A DNA stretch of 64,000 bases, from assembly GCF_050624435.1 (NCBI RefSeq), contig NC_134535.1, positions 128,516,731 through 128,580,730 of the forward strand. The letters run 5' to 3'. Source of the DNA: Tenrec ecaudatus (taxonomy: Eukaryota; Chordata; Mammalia; Afrosoricida; Tenrecidae). The notes beneath the pieces are model-generated. The model ran no database searches and was not told the DNA's origin. It worked only from the letters and a program-made list of their open reading frames with translations. Positions 1 to 10,122 of this stretch are shown here, piece by piece (the stretch's first letter is position 1; each line of letters starts with the position of its first letter). The position numbers and the translations under genes are program-made.

Positions 1-105
1 CTTTCAGAAATAAATCGCCAGACCTTTCTTCTGAGGCACCTCTGGAAGGATTCCATCTCATTAGCAGCTGCGCATTTTGAACTTTTTGTACCACCCGGGG
101 GTATG
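1..105 (-). mobile_element. AfroSINE fragment, cut by window edge
   Basis: The antisense SINE body is visible as cttcttctgaggcacctct followed by a degenerate B-box region and a degenerate 'gtaccacccggggg' head. It matches the antisense of the AfroSINE pattern seen intact elsewhere in this window. Its 3' tail lies beyond the left edge. Confidence 0.65.
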
Positions 106-1719
106 ACCTTCTAATCACCATAATTAATAACGATACTTCAGAATATGTGATTCCACTAGGCTAAGATCGGATCTCTCTCAACCAAGTACACAAAACAAAT
201 GATCTCCCAGGTCCAAAGTGAGAAACTGAGCCTTTCATTACTCAGGTTACGGTTTATCCACCGGCAAGCTTGCTTTCCAGCATGTGCGTTGGGGAGAGGT
301 GATGGCTGACTTGTTTACACTTCTCATAGCTTGTGGCCCAGGGAGAGCAACAAGAGGAGGTGTAAGGGAATCCCTTCCACCAGAACACTTAATGAGAATC
401 CCGTGGGCGCCTCTAAGATGTGGTTTCAGGTATGAGCGGGCCTGACAGCGAGCTAATGAGGGGGAGGAGGGAAGTTCTGCTTTTCAGCAGTCGGGCCGGC
501 CCAGGAGCTCCTCGGTGAGGTATGATTAGAGGGATCAACCACTGCCCCGGGCTCCTCTGGTCAGGTGTCCAAAGTCATCCAGTAGATGACTCAGAGCAAA
601 TTCTGGGGCTGCCAGACCCCAAGCGTTCAGACGATCCTGACAGTTTCCAGGAGCTCCCTGTATTTGAAGCATATTTTACAATTTAGGAAGAAGGTCCAGG
701 TGCTGTCTCATGGGAGTCATAGAAACCCCAAACAGAAAACATCAGTGTCCTCATTTCACAGCGGGATAAATTAACCCCAGAAAAGCTGACATGGTTTTCC
801 AGTGGTGGCAACTAAGCATGGCTTGGGCTTCGGTCACCTGCCTCTTCGAAGCCCTTTCCCTCGACCCTAGATGTTCTCCATGACAAAGATAAAAGGGGAC
901 AGACTGCCTGCTCGTGGTTTTGAAAGTGAGGAGAAAAAGGGAAGGCAATTTTGAATGTGCCGTGAGGCTCCCAAGGAGGGGCGGCAACCTTTGTAGAACT
1001 TGGGAGCTTCAAGCCTTATGGGGGACTAGGCTAGCAGCGGGCCTAGACACAGGGCAGGAGGTACGAGGGGATTTCAAGTTCTCAAATCTAGAGGGCCTGG
1101 GACACTTTCTTAGAATGTCTATTTCATCGTCTCTCAGCCATGCTCAGTTGCCTCCTGAATGACCTGTCACGATCATACCTACTGGCTGCCTGGCCTGGAG
1201 AAGCCACCTCTCAAAGATACAGAAAGACGGTGGCAGTATCTCAAGGACCCTTAGAAAACAGCCATCACCCTGCACCAATGTAAAGCTTGCTCTATACAAG
1301 AGCCTGCCTAATCTCTCTATCCTGGAGGCATCAAAATAGATGGTTAGCTTTCTTAAACAACCGTTTCTTGGTCATAAGTCAGCAAAAACTGATGTCATGT
1401 GCTTAGGATTTACAAAGGCCTGGCTTATACATCTTTGATCTTATTAAAGGAAAAGTTTTAGTGTGATGTTTGCACAAGCAATTTATTGTTGGACTATTGA
1501 GTCTAAAGTAACCTAGACAAGAATAATGAGTTAAAAATAAAAGTGACACAGAAGTCACTAAAATGCAAGAAAGACACTCAGATGATAAATAATGACCAAA
1601 ATGCTATTTCTAAGTAGTAGCACCTGGGGAAATCATACTCCTTCTCACTGGACTGGGGTAAAATAAGATTGTGCTCCAAGAGTTCTATTAGAAACCAGCA
1701 ACCACAATGGATTAGAAAA
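106..1719. other. Unassigned non-coding sequence
   Basis: No frame here has a recognisable protein motif and no repeat family was identified. The short open frames (under 85 codons) overlap on both strands, as expected by chance. It may be unique intergenic or intronic DNA. Confidence 0.5.
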
Positions 1720-1965
1720 GAGTTTCTCAACCGGGACAGCCTGACATTTAGAACTGGATTGTTTATTGTAGGAACTGTCCTGAGCATGGTCTGAGAGACA
1801 GTGGCATCCTTGGCCTTACTAGCTGCCAGTAGCAAACATCACCCCCACCCCCAACACACACACACAGCTGTTGCAAGTAAAAAATGTCTCTCGACATTGC
1901 TGCATGTCTTGGAGGTCGGGATGATAATTGGAAAGTGGTTCACTGCTGATAACCACTTGACTGGG
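1720..1965 (+). mobile_element. MER5A-like hAT-Charlie remnant
   Basis: The order of blocks matches the ancient eutherian non-autonomous hAT MER5A: a degenerate 'ttctcaacc' end, 'ctgacatttagaactggat', 'ctgtcctgagcat', 'gcatccttggcc', 'gatgccagtagca'-like and 'aaaaatgtctctcgacattg', closing near a degenerate 'aaccact' end. A short CA run is embedded at about 1856-1866. It is far more diverged than the SPIN copies in the window, consistent with a pre-afrotherian insertion. Confidence 0.7.
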
Positions 1966-2499
1966 GACATCAGAAAGAATGATTTAGAACTTAAAAGTCT
2001 TGACTATAACAGTGCAATCTGTGAATCAAGAAAGATATAGCTATGAGTAATAATTGCCCAAGTTCTTGCCAGGACAAGGAATAGGTTCCCATTGTCCCTT
2101 CAGGGAATAAGAAGGTTCAATCCCTGCAGATGTGAACAAACCGGACTCCTTTGAACATTCTCTTTGACTGATGTCCTGTGTCGTGTACCCATGTCATCAA
2201 ACAACCTTATGATTATGAACTGTCACCCCTAATAGCTTTTTCCAGAGAAAAAGACTTTACTAAAGATAAGATTGATCATCTTTATCTACCTGGTAGCAAA
2301 TATATGCATATATTTTGAATTTGAATGGATTAACATTAGAGGTCACTCTGTGAGTTTGGTTAAAGTAAGTAACTATCTTCTGGTCTGCTCTATAGTAGGA
2401 TCTATAGTAGACTGAACTTTTGAGCCTGTAAAATTTAATGGGTTGCAAAAAATTCAAACTATTCATGAAACATCTTAGAATCTCAACAAGCCGTTTCTC

Positions 2500-2790
2500 G
2501 TTTGGTTATCTGTTGCTATATAACAAACCACCCCAAAACGTAATAGATTAAAATACAACCATTTTATCGCTCATAATTCTCACAAGTCAAACATTCAGGT
2601 AAGGTTCAGTTGTGGATACCTGAGTCCCTGGGCTCGTTCACTCTGCATTGTTGCTGACCAGAAACTGGAGTAACTCAGAATTCCTCCATTTGCCCATTTC
2701 CTCCTGGACTTTCTTCCATGCCAATGCAAGACTCTAAGAGTACAAATAAGAAGAGAAACTTCCAGGAACGGTCAGGCATGGAAACTACAT
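2500..2790 (+). repeat. Ancient interspersed repeat, family not named
   Basis: The sequence 'ctgttgctatataacaaaccaccccaaaac' (read in two parts) followed by 'accattttat' and 'attctcacaagtcaa' resembles a common old mammalian repeat starting with a 'tgcataacaaaccactccaaa' pattern. I cannot assign a family name with confidence. Confidence 0.4.
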
Positions 2791-2868
2791 AGTGCTACTT
2801 CTGCTTGATCTGTCAGGAAAGAACACACCCCATTTCTTACTGGAATGAGTGACAGTCACATTCTAGAA

Positions 2869-3201
2869 CAGTGGTTCTCAACCTTCCTATTGCCGCAACC
2901 CTTTAATACAGTTCCTCATGTTATGCTGACCATCACCATAAAATTATTTTCGTTGCTACTTCATAACTGTAATTTTGCTACTTTATGAATAGTAATGTAA
3001 ATATTTAATATGCAGGATGTATTTTCATCATTACAAATTGAACATAATTAAACATAATTAAAGCATAGTGATTAATCACAAAGCAATATGTGACTATAGA
3101 TTGTGAAATATTTATGTGTTTTCCGATGGTCTTAGGTGACCCCTGCGAAAGGGCCATTCAACCTCCTAAAGGGGTCAAGACCCACAGGTTGAGAGCCGCT
3201 G
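2869..3201 (+). mobile_element. SPIN-type hAT miniature transposon, copy 1
   Basis: This is a 333 bp non-autonomous hAT element with inverted ends: it opens with cagtggttctcaacctt and closes with ggttgagagccgctg. The 8 bp target-site copies are ttctagaa (2861-2868) and ttctaaaa (3202-3209), which differ at one base and carry the TCTA-type core typical of this family. The interior is AT-rich with no coding frame. By established knowledge, SPIN elements entered several tetrapod lineages, tenrecs included, by horizontal transfer. The family call rests on recognising the ends and internal blocks by eye. Confidence 0.85.
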
Positions 3202-3209
3202 TTCTAAAA

Positions 3210-3550
3210 GCTCTAAAATTGGAAGAGATGTTTTTGTCCTCTTTGGGACTATCCACCATAGTGGCATAAGATAAACTCTGACAAGGTTCGCAGAAAATCC
3301 ATAACGTTTTTAAGAGAGGTGTTTTGAAAACAACAGCAAAAACAATACCCAAAGGCATGGATTTAAAGGGACACAGTGCAAAGAATGCAGAGGCATCTGA
3401 GCCCACAACTCTCTTTGGACAGAAAGGAGACCTAGAGAGCTACTCAGTGAACAACATGATCTATAACACAAAAAAGGAAAGTTACCTCTAAGAGTGAAAC
3501 ACAGGTCACAAAGCCAAGAGCTGAGGGAAATGGCAAATTGTGGAATTAAG
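3210..3550. other. Unassigned stretch between SPIN and ERVL-like LTR
   Basis: I see no repeat family or convincing coding frame in these roughly 340 bases. Confidence 0.45.
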
Positions 3551-4047
3551 GTAGTTAGCTTATTGTACCAACCTGGCTGATAAAAACATGAGGGGTTAAT
3601 TGAAGAGCAGAGGGAGCCTCTCTTTTGAGTTCTCAGGTCTCTTGCTTTGTGATGGTAGCACCAGGGTGTCACTGCCTTAGCCAGTTCCCTGCTTCAGCTT
3701 GCAAGGCTCACTTTCTGCAAGACATCCCTGAGGAGAAGCCACATGGACCTACCCCAATGCATCCCTGGGTGCTAGAGCGGCCGTGTGGAAACCCCTGCCA
3801 GTGCTGAGATGCTTACACATTCACTGACTCGGCTTTCCTCCTGCAGTCGGCATCATAGTATGTTTTGTGAGACTGAGGAGGACTTTGTGGATTGGTGTCG
3901 GACATATGGGCTAATGTTGGACTTGTGGGCTTGGGCAATACTGGGTTGTATTGTTTTCTTGATTCACACTTAACCTTTATATAAAACTCTCTCTTATACA
4001 TATGAGTTTCTGTGGATTTGTTTCTCTAATGTAGCCAGACTAACACA
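3551..4047 (+). repeat. 5' LTR of an ERVL-like provirus
   Basis: This roughly 500 bp unit recurs in direct orientation at 5071-5582 at roughly 85-90 percent identity by eye. It ends in the ERVL/MLT2-type sequence 'tttctctaatgtagccagac' followed by 'taacaca', and carries 'tatataaaactctctctta' about 60 bases before the end. The sequence immediately downstream (4051-4068) resembles the leucine-tRNA primer-binding region of ERVL-class elements, which supports calling this the 5' LTR. Confidence 0.65.
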
Positions 4048-5070
4048 TTATTGTACCTTAGAAGTGGGGTACTGGAGAAATAAATCATAAGATGAGAGTA
4101 GATGTTTGTTTGTCTTCTCCCTCGTGGTAGTTTTTCTTCTTTGCCTAGCCAGAGGTCAGATAAAGCCACCCTGTTTACTCGGTTGTTTTTCTGGGAAGAT
4201 ATGAGAAGTATGAAAATAGAAAGTTTATAAGCCCATTTGCCTTCAGCTATTAAAATTTGATCTTTAGATGGGTTGAGGCCATCCCTGTAAAGAAAGCTTT
4301 GAAAAGATAGGCCCCACCCAGTGCTTTGGAGTACTCAGGAACCAATGGTCTTTGTCAAAAACTGAAAAAAAAATCTGGAACCATGAAGAAAACTCCTCTC
4401 TAGGACTGAATATTAAAGGGAGCCTGAGAGCAGGCTGAAATGCTTGCTAGGTGACCACCTGGATCTACTTGTTGAGTGGAAGTAAGGGAAATGCAGCAAT
4501 CAAGAGACGGGTTGCATTTGGCCACTGACACCTGTGGATTTGGTTTACAGGACAAAGGGGAGAAGACGAGAGTGGGTTGACTGGTCTAAAGTTCATGACC
4601 TAGCACAAGGGGGCTAGGCTTGTTGAGTATTGGTGAGAGCCCATGGTCTAAAGGCAAGGCGACCAATGGGCACCCTGTAAAGGCTGAATGAGGCAGCCCA
4701 CATTGAGTTGACCAGAACCCGACCAGATGAAGATTTTTGAGCCTCTGAACTGGTGCATATTGTTGCTGACTTTATGGATGGCCTGTCCGAATTTGACTTT
4801 GTTCATGAATACAGACTTCACAAGGTTCCAACTGGAATGAAGATTTTTTAATGTCAAAAAATATGATTGTTTCCTCAGAGAACCGGGTTGATGTAAGTGG
4901 GCAGAAAATAAATTGGATACCTAAAATTGGGGGATAAAGGCAAGAAGTGATTGGTTTACAAACTTTCATAGGTGGGGGAAGATATTCACAGAATTAAGGT
5001 GTAGGTGTTACTTAATTGCAATTGTGAGACTAAAGAATTATGTACACATGCCAAGTTGGCAAAGATTGAG
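4048..5070 (+). mobile_element. ERVL-like provirus internal region, non-coding remnant
   Basis: About 1 kb lies between two directly repeated LTR-like units. It opens with ttgtaccttagaagtggg (4051-4068), then 'gtactgg', resembling the primer-binding site and leader of ERVL elements. It ends in a short purine-rich stretch (ggcaaagattgag) just before the second LTR, where a polypurine tract is expected. No gag, pol or env coding frame remains, so it is internally deleted and inactive. The alternative is two independent solo LTRs that happen to flank unrelated DNA. Confidence 0.5.
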
Positions 5071-5582
5071 GTAGTGAGTTTATTGTGCCAACCTGGCTGA
5101 TAAACACGTGGGTTTAATTGAAAGGCAGAGAGATAAATGGCTCGGTGAGTCTCACCTTTTTAGTTCTTGGGTCTCTTGATTTATGATGGTCAGACCAGGG
5201 TGCAGCTGTCTTAGGCACTTCCCTGATTCAGCAGGCAAGGTTCACTTCCTGCAAGACATCCTTGAGGAGAAGCCACATGGACCTACCCCAATGCAGCCCT
5301 GGGTGCTGGAGCAGCTGCATGGAGACCCCTGCCAGCCCTGAGATGCTTACACACTCACTTATTCGGCTTTCCTCCTGTAGTCAGCATCATTGCCTGTATT
5401 TTGTGAGTTGGAGGAGGACTTTGTGGATTGGTGTTGGACATGTGGGCTAATGTTGGACTTGTGGGCTTGGGCAGCACTGGGTTGGGATGTTTTCTTGATG
5501 TACACTTACCCTTTATATAAAACTCTCTCTTATAATATGAGTTTCTATGGATTTGTTTCTCTAATGTACCCAGACTAACACA
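5071..5582 (+). repeat. 3' LTR of the ERVL-like provirus
   Basis: It is homologous along its whole length to 3551-4047: both contain 'aggagaagccacatggacct', 'cctgggtgct', 'ggctttcctcctg' and the closing 'cagactaaca'. The many substitutions between the two units suggest an old insertion. I could not find a clean short target duplication around the pair. Confidence 0.65.
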
Positions 5583-7543
5583 GGAACCATGTTCCTTAAC
5601 TCTGGAGTCAAACGAATTGACAACCCTTGTCTCGATCTCCGAATCACTAAGCTTCAGCAATTGCTATATGCTTCTTGACATCCCCTTATTGGATGAGAGC
5701 TTTACTTGGATGCTGTGTGCGTGGTAAGCAAATTATTGCTATTTTCCAGTTTATGGGTGTTCAGGTGGCTCATCCTTAGCTGGATTCTGAAAACCGTGGA
5801 CCTGGAAACCATGAGGTATTTAACCGTGTACTGTCATCAGGAGTTAAAGTCTACTTTTCCTCTCCTGGAATCTGGGCTGACTTTGTTGTTGTCTTTACTA
5901 GTAGAATTTGGTGGAAATTACATTTTATGATTTCTACTCTTATACCTATGGATCTTGGCAGGGTCAACTTTATGCTTTGGGAGCCCTAGGCCACCATGTG
6001 AAAACAGTCCAGGTTAAATTGCTGGAAGGAGAGGCCAAGTGGGGGACCAGCAGGATGTCCCTACAGGCTTCCAGCTTCCAGTGCCCATATTTGGATTAAG
6101 GATATCTAGCATCCTCCAGTCACAGTCATACCTGACCTACACCAAGCAGAAGAGAGATAAATCATCCTTGCTGAGCCTTATCCTTATTTCAGCTTTATAA
6201 CGTAATAGAATGGTTGTTGTTTTAAGCCACTGTCTTTTGTAACAAGCAAGAGGAGAACCAGAAGGTCGAGGAGGGGAAGAAAGGAGAGTAGAGAGTAAAA
6301 GGAGAAAGAAGGGAGAAGTGTGCATACATTCCCCCAGGACCCACTACACGTTCTCTTCTCCCAGCCACCTGATGTGATCTGCCAAAAATGGCTTACTCCT
6401 CAGTTGATCCAACCCCCCGCCAAATAATGAAAATAAAGAAGTTCAAGTCTTTGAGTCCATTTGTAGAATACTCATGAAACTGCCCAGGCCAAAGTAGGCA
6501 TCTCCAAAAAGCCACCAAGTGTTTGAAAGAGGTCACTTTGCAGAAGCAGTGTGTGCCAGGCTGACAGCACAATGGTAGAGTTGTAGGTATGTCCAGACCA
6601 GACAGTGGAATTGGACATGGGGTTAATGGTCCAAAAGGAGTGCTGAGTTTTTGGTGCACATACTTAGAAATACAGGGAGTAATGCTGAAGTTAAAGTTTA
6701 GATGTGAATTCTCTGACCCTTGATCACCGCCTGTGAACAAAGCCCCCTAGATGTGCTGACAGACTTATAGACCTCCGGGTCCGATTAGCCCATGCCCAAG
6801 CTCCCCCTGACACATTGAGAGGATCCCGGCGGAAAAGGAAGAGATTGTTCCTAAACCAGAAGAGGAGGCTGCACAGAAGGGAAAAGATCTCCCGGAAGAC
6901 ACTGAGGAAAGCAACTTACAGCCCAGGGGTCAATCAAGCTTAAAATAAAAGTAACAGCAGAACCAAAGAAGAGGGTAAGGAGAAGAGGAGGAAGAATTAA
7001 CCCTATCCTCATTACACCTCTCTTCTTCTATTATACCCATATTTTTCTCACTTCCCCCTGAATACTTTTAAGAGACACCTCAACTCTGCAACTTTTTGAG
7101 TTCAGTCTTTCCTACTAAAATGGTTGCATCCGGAAAATACTGTTTCAAATAGAAAACGAAGCCAAGGCCTACTCCTGACCCCACGAATGCACCAACCACC
7201 CAAACTAAGTGGACCCATAGAATCGACAGCTTATAGCTGGGCTGGGTGTAAGCACTCAGTGCTTCCAGATAGTCATGAGAAGGACCACCACAGTCCTCTA
7301 GGGCTTGGACTCCTGCTCTGGGCTCCCTCAGGGAAGTCCAAAGTGCTTCTGAGAGACTCACTCTCCACCCATCTCCACCCGGAGCAAACACACTCTGACT
7401 TCACCAGCATCATCTGTATCCCATCTGCTCTGCTTACAGTGTGTTGTGGAAACAAGAGTCCCCAGAACCTCAGCTCACGGGGAAGACAGCGGACCACCAC
7501 CTATTTCTTGGCTTTGATAAAGGTCACCAATTACAGATTTCTG
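5583..7543. other. Unassigned sequence with purine-rich tracts
   Basis: No repeat family was recognised. Purine-rich low-complexity stretches occur at about 6240-6320 and 6955-6995. The minus-strand frame at 7080-7391 has one hydrophobic stretch, but nothing places it in a family, and the plus-strand frame at 7124-7603 overlaps it, so neither is convincing. Confidence 0.45.
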
Positions 7544-7904
7544 CTAACAGACACGTTTTGGAATACCCTTAACCTCTGCGGTTGCCTTTTTTTTTTTAAT
7601 TAACTGTAAGGCATTGGGTCTTAATGCGTACTGTTCTTTCAGATCATCAAAAGCCAAGACAGGCCCTGATTTTCCATTGTGTTTATTGTAAGACAAGTAG
7701 GGGAGAGAAGTGTGACCTGAAGAAGTCTGGATTTGTTCCAGGACTGATAACGGCAGAGAGTTGAATGGCGTGCTTATTTTAGCTGGGGATGCTGGGGCAC
7801 TTTTAGCTGGGGATGCTGGGATGTTGCAGGACTCCTGGATCTCGGATTTCATATCTATATTAAAAACGGTGTTGTAGCGAATTTTACTTGGCACGGACCA
7901 AAGT
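7544..7904 (-). other. Unidentified coding-like frame, possible exon or retrocopy
   Basis: The minus strand is open for about 119 codons from 7904 to 7544. The reading begins just after a pyrimidine-rich 'ttgcttctttag' that looks like a splice acceptor (AG at 7905-7906). The frame encodes a hydrophilic peptide with two tandem P-A-S-P-A-K units from a repeated 21 bp DNA block. It contains an A-rich run (7591-7601 on the plus strand as T) near its C-terminus, which could be the remains of a poly(A) tail. I do not recognise the protein. It may be a real exon, a decayed processed pseudogene, or a chance frame. Confidence 0.3.
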
Positions 7905-8827
7905 CTAAAGAAGCAAGCAGCAGTAAATCTTGGAATGTGTCCTAAGCAGTGTGGGTACAGAATGACTTGTTATGGAATCAGAAGAGAAATGCAGTAACTA
8001 GAAACCAGTGAAACTATCACTAAGACAAAAGACACATGCCCCAACAGAGCTCTCATCCTTAAAAAATCTGAAGATGGGGGCTTAAATCCCAACTAAGTCA
8101 GTCACCTCAGCTGGATTCTCTGTATTGTCTAAGGACCCTTTGGTACATAGGGAATTCTCTCCTTAAGTCTTTTACTTGGCCTCAGCCCTTAAAGACCCAA
8201 CACCTATAGCACCTCACATCCTACTTTCTCAAAAAATGAGGCCAATAGACTTAAGATACTCTTGCATTAGCTCCCTCTTGCAATTCCCAGTTCTCAACTT
8301 CCTTTCTCTGCTATCAGAGAACACCACGTTGCCCCTCTCTACTTCTTAGTCACGGATCTTTTTGATTCTCGATGCCATCGACTCCTGCTCCCGGGGGGCT
8401 TTATTTCAACAACTGTCTCTTTGTTTACTATGTCTTCAACCTCTTCTCAACACTGCTGCTGCTCTTTGCCAATAAACGTACCTACGTCTCTTGTCTCCTC
8501 ACAAAATCCCTTTTTTGATCCTAAATCCACTTCCAATTAACACTATCTTTCATCTCCCTCAGAGGGGGTGGTGTAGGGAGTGTGGGAGATTGTTTCTTCC
8601 TTTTGTAACCCTCTATACTCACTGTCTCCACTACTTCATAAATGAATCATTCTGTAGCTTCTTCTTCCTCCCACTCCACTTCAACTGCCCCACCCAAAGT
8701 CAGCAGGAAGCAAGATTGATTCTGCCACATCCATTCAATGCTCTTTATCTTATCAGACCAAGTTCCTGGTATAGTGAAATAAAAAGCCAGTGGTATGGAA
8801 ACAGCTTTGATTAGGAATGGTGCAAAG
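7905..8827. other. Unassigned sequence, pyrimidine-rich in part
   Basis: The stretch from about 8260 to 8720 is rich in C and T. No family or coding motif was recognised, and the 107-codon plus-strand frame at 8491-8814 shows only low-complexity composition. Confidence 0.45.
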
Positions 8828-8984
8828 GAGCCCTGGTTGTGATATGGATTAGGCGTAGGGCTGCTGACTGGAAAGTTGATGGTTCAAATCCACCCGCTGG
8901 TCTGCAGGATAAAGATGAGGTTATCTGTTCCCCAAGAGATTTACAGTTTCGGAGACTCTAGAGTTGTTATGAGTTGAATTTGGG
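8828..8984 (+). mobile_element. AfroSINE
   Basis: This is a tRNA-derived SINE. The head 'ggagccctggttgtgatatg' is followed by a degenerate A box and the B box 'ggttcaaatccacc', then the shared body 'aaagatgaggtt' and the tail 'gttatgagttgaat', a decayed form of the 'ctatgagtcggaat' tail shared with RTE elements. Confidence 0.75.
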
Positions 8985-9482
8985 TGGTGCAAATGATTAA
9001 TATATGTGGCTGCTAACTGAAAGGTTAGTGATTCAGGTCTATCTACAGCAGTGGTTCTCAACCTTCCCAATGCTGCATGTGACCCTTTAATATAGTTCCT
9101 CATGTTGTGGTGACCCCCCAACCATAAAAATTATTTTCATTGCTACTTCATAACTGCAATTTTGCTGTTAAGAATCATAATGTAAATATCTGATATGCAG
9201 GTTGTATTTTCATTGTTACAAATTGAACACACCTGTAATTCAACATAATCAAAGCCTAGTGATTAATCACAAAACAATATGTAATTATATATTGTGAAAT
9301 ATTAATGTATTTTCCGATGGTTTTAGGCTACCCCTGTGAAAAGGTGGGTGAGAATCACTGACCTAGACGCACCTCAGCAGAAAGACATGGAGACCTATTT
9401 TGTGAAAGTGAGTGGTTGAAAATTCTGTGAAGTCCAGTTCTACTTGAACACAAATGAAGTCAACTACACAGAAACTGGATCA
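8985..9482 (+). mobile_element. AfroSINE interrupted by SPIN copy 2
   Basis: The left half (8985-9048) runs from 'gggtggtgcaaatgatt' through 'gctaactgaaaggttag' to 'attcaggtctatct'. The right half resumes after the transposon with 'gcacctcagcagaaagac', 'agttctactt' and a degenerate tail ending 'actgg' near 9482. The two halves join into one ordinary SINE when the SPIN element and its target duplication are ignored. Confidence 0.75.
9049..9360 (+). mobile_element. SPIN-type hAT miniature transposon, copy 2
   Basis: It opens with cagtggttctcaacctt and ends at gtgagaatcactg, with the same AT-rich interior as the copy at 2869-3201. The right terminal region has lost about 20 bases relative to that copy. 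The flanking 8-mers atctacag (9041-9048) and acctagac (9361-9368) are a decayed target duplication. It is inserted inside an AfroSINE. Confidence 0.8.
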
Positions 9483-9626
9483 GCCTATCTACATTTAATA
9501 TTGTGACCATGCGCTCTTTATTCTCTTGACTTCTGTGCACTTGATCTCTTTTGAGTCCTTTGTACCTCTATAATCTATCTCTGATGTCTTCATAGAAGAC
9601 ACCAGTGATTCATAGAAGACGCAAGT

Positions 9627-10122
9627 GGTAGTTAAGATTTTGCACTAACTTGACTGGGTCAAGATTCTCAGTTGTTTGATATTTAAGAAATATCGATTCC
9701 TTCTCATGATGAGATATCCTTGAAGGTGTGGTTTGCATCCAATATAAGTGGATAGTATGGGAAAGCTTGCTTGCTTTTTGAGAATCCACTTCAACTGAAT
9801 CTCGCATCCACCTCTTCATCTGGCTCTGATTCTTTGGATTTGAACCAATAGCCTGCAGTAGTGCCTGCTAACCCTGGGCATCAGCAGCAGCCTGCTGTCT
9901 TGCCTTCTGACCTTGGATGAATTCAGCCAGAAGGCTGTCTGACCTATCAATCTTGACTTCATCATCCACTGGAGCTACATGAGTCAGGAGAAGCCTCCAG
10001 AACGACATGTTGTCCATGGATTTAAAACATGCCACCTATGCAAATGTGAGCCATTTCCTTGATATAAATACATAAAAGCTCCATTGTTTTGGCTTCTCTA
10101 CAGAACCCAGCCTAAGACAACA
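9627..10122 (+). repeat. ERVL/MLT2-like solo LTR
   Basis: It begins tggtagttaag then 'ctaacttgactgggtcaag' and ends 'cttctctacagaacccagc' then 'ctaagacaaca', the characteristic start and end of MLT2-type (ERVL) LTRs. An antisense relative lies at about 20400-20710. No primer-binding sequence follows, so it is probably a solo LTR. Confidence 0.6.

Noticed and set aside
6780-7000. Lysine- and glutamate-rich frames reminiscent of HMGN-type nuclear proteins
   Set aside because: The resemblance is compositional only. No HMGN nucleosome-binding motif could be found.
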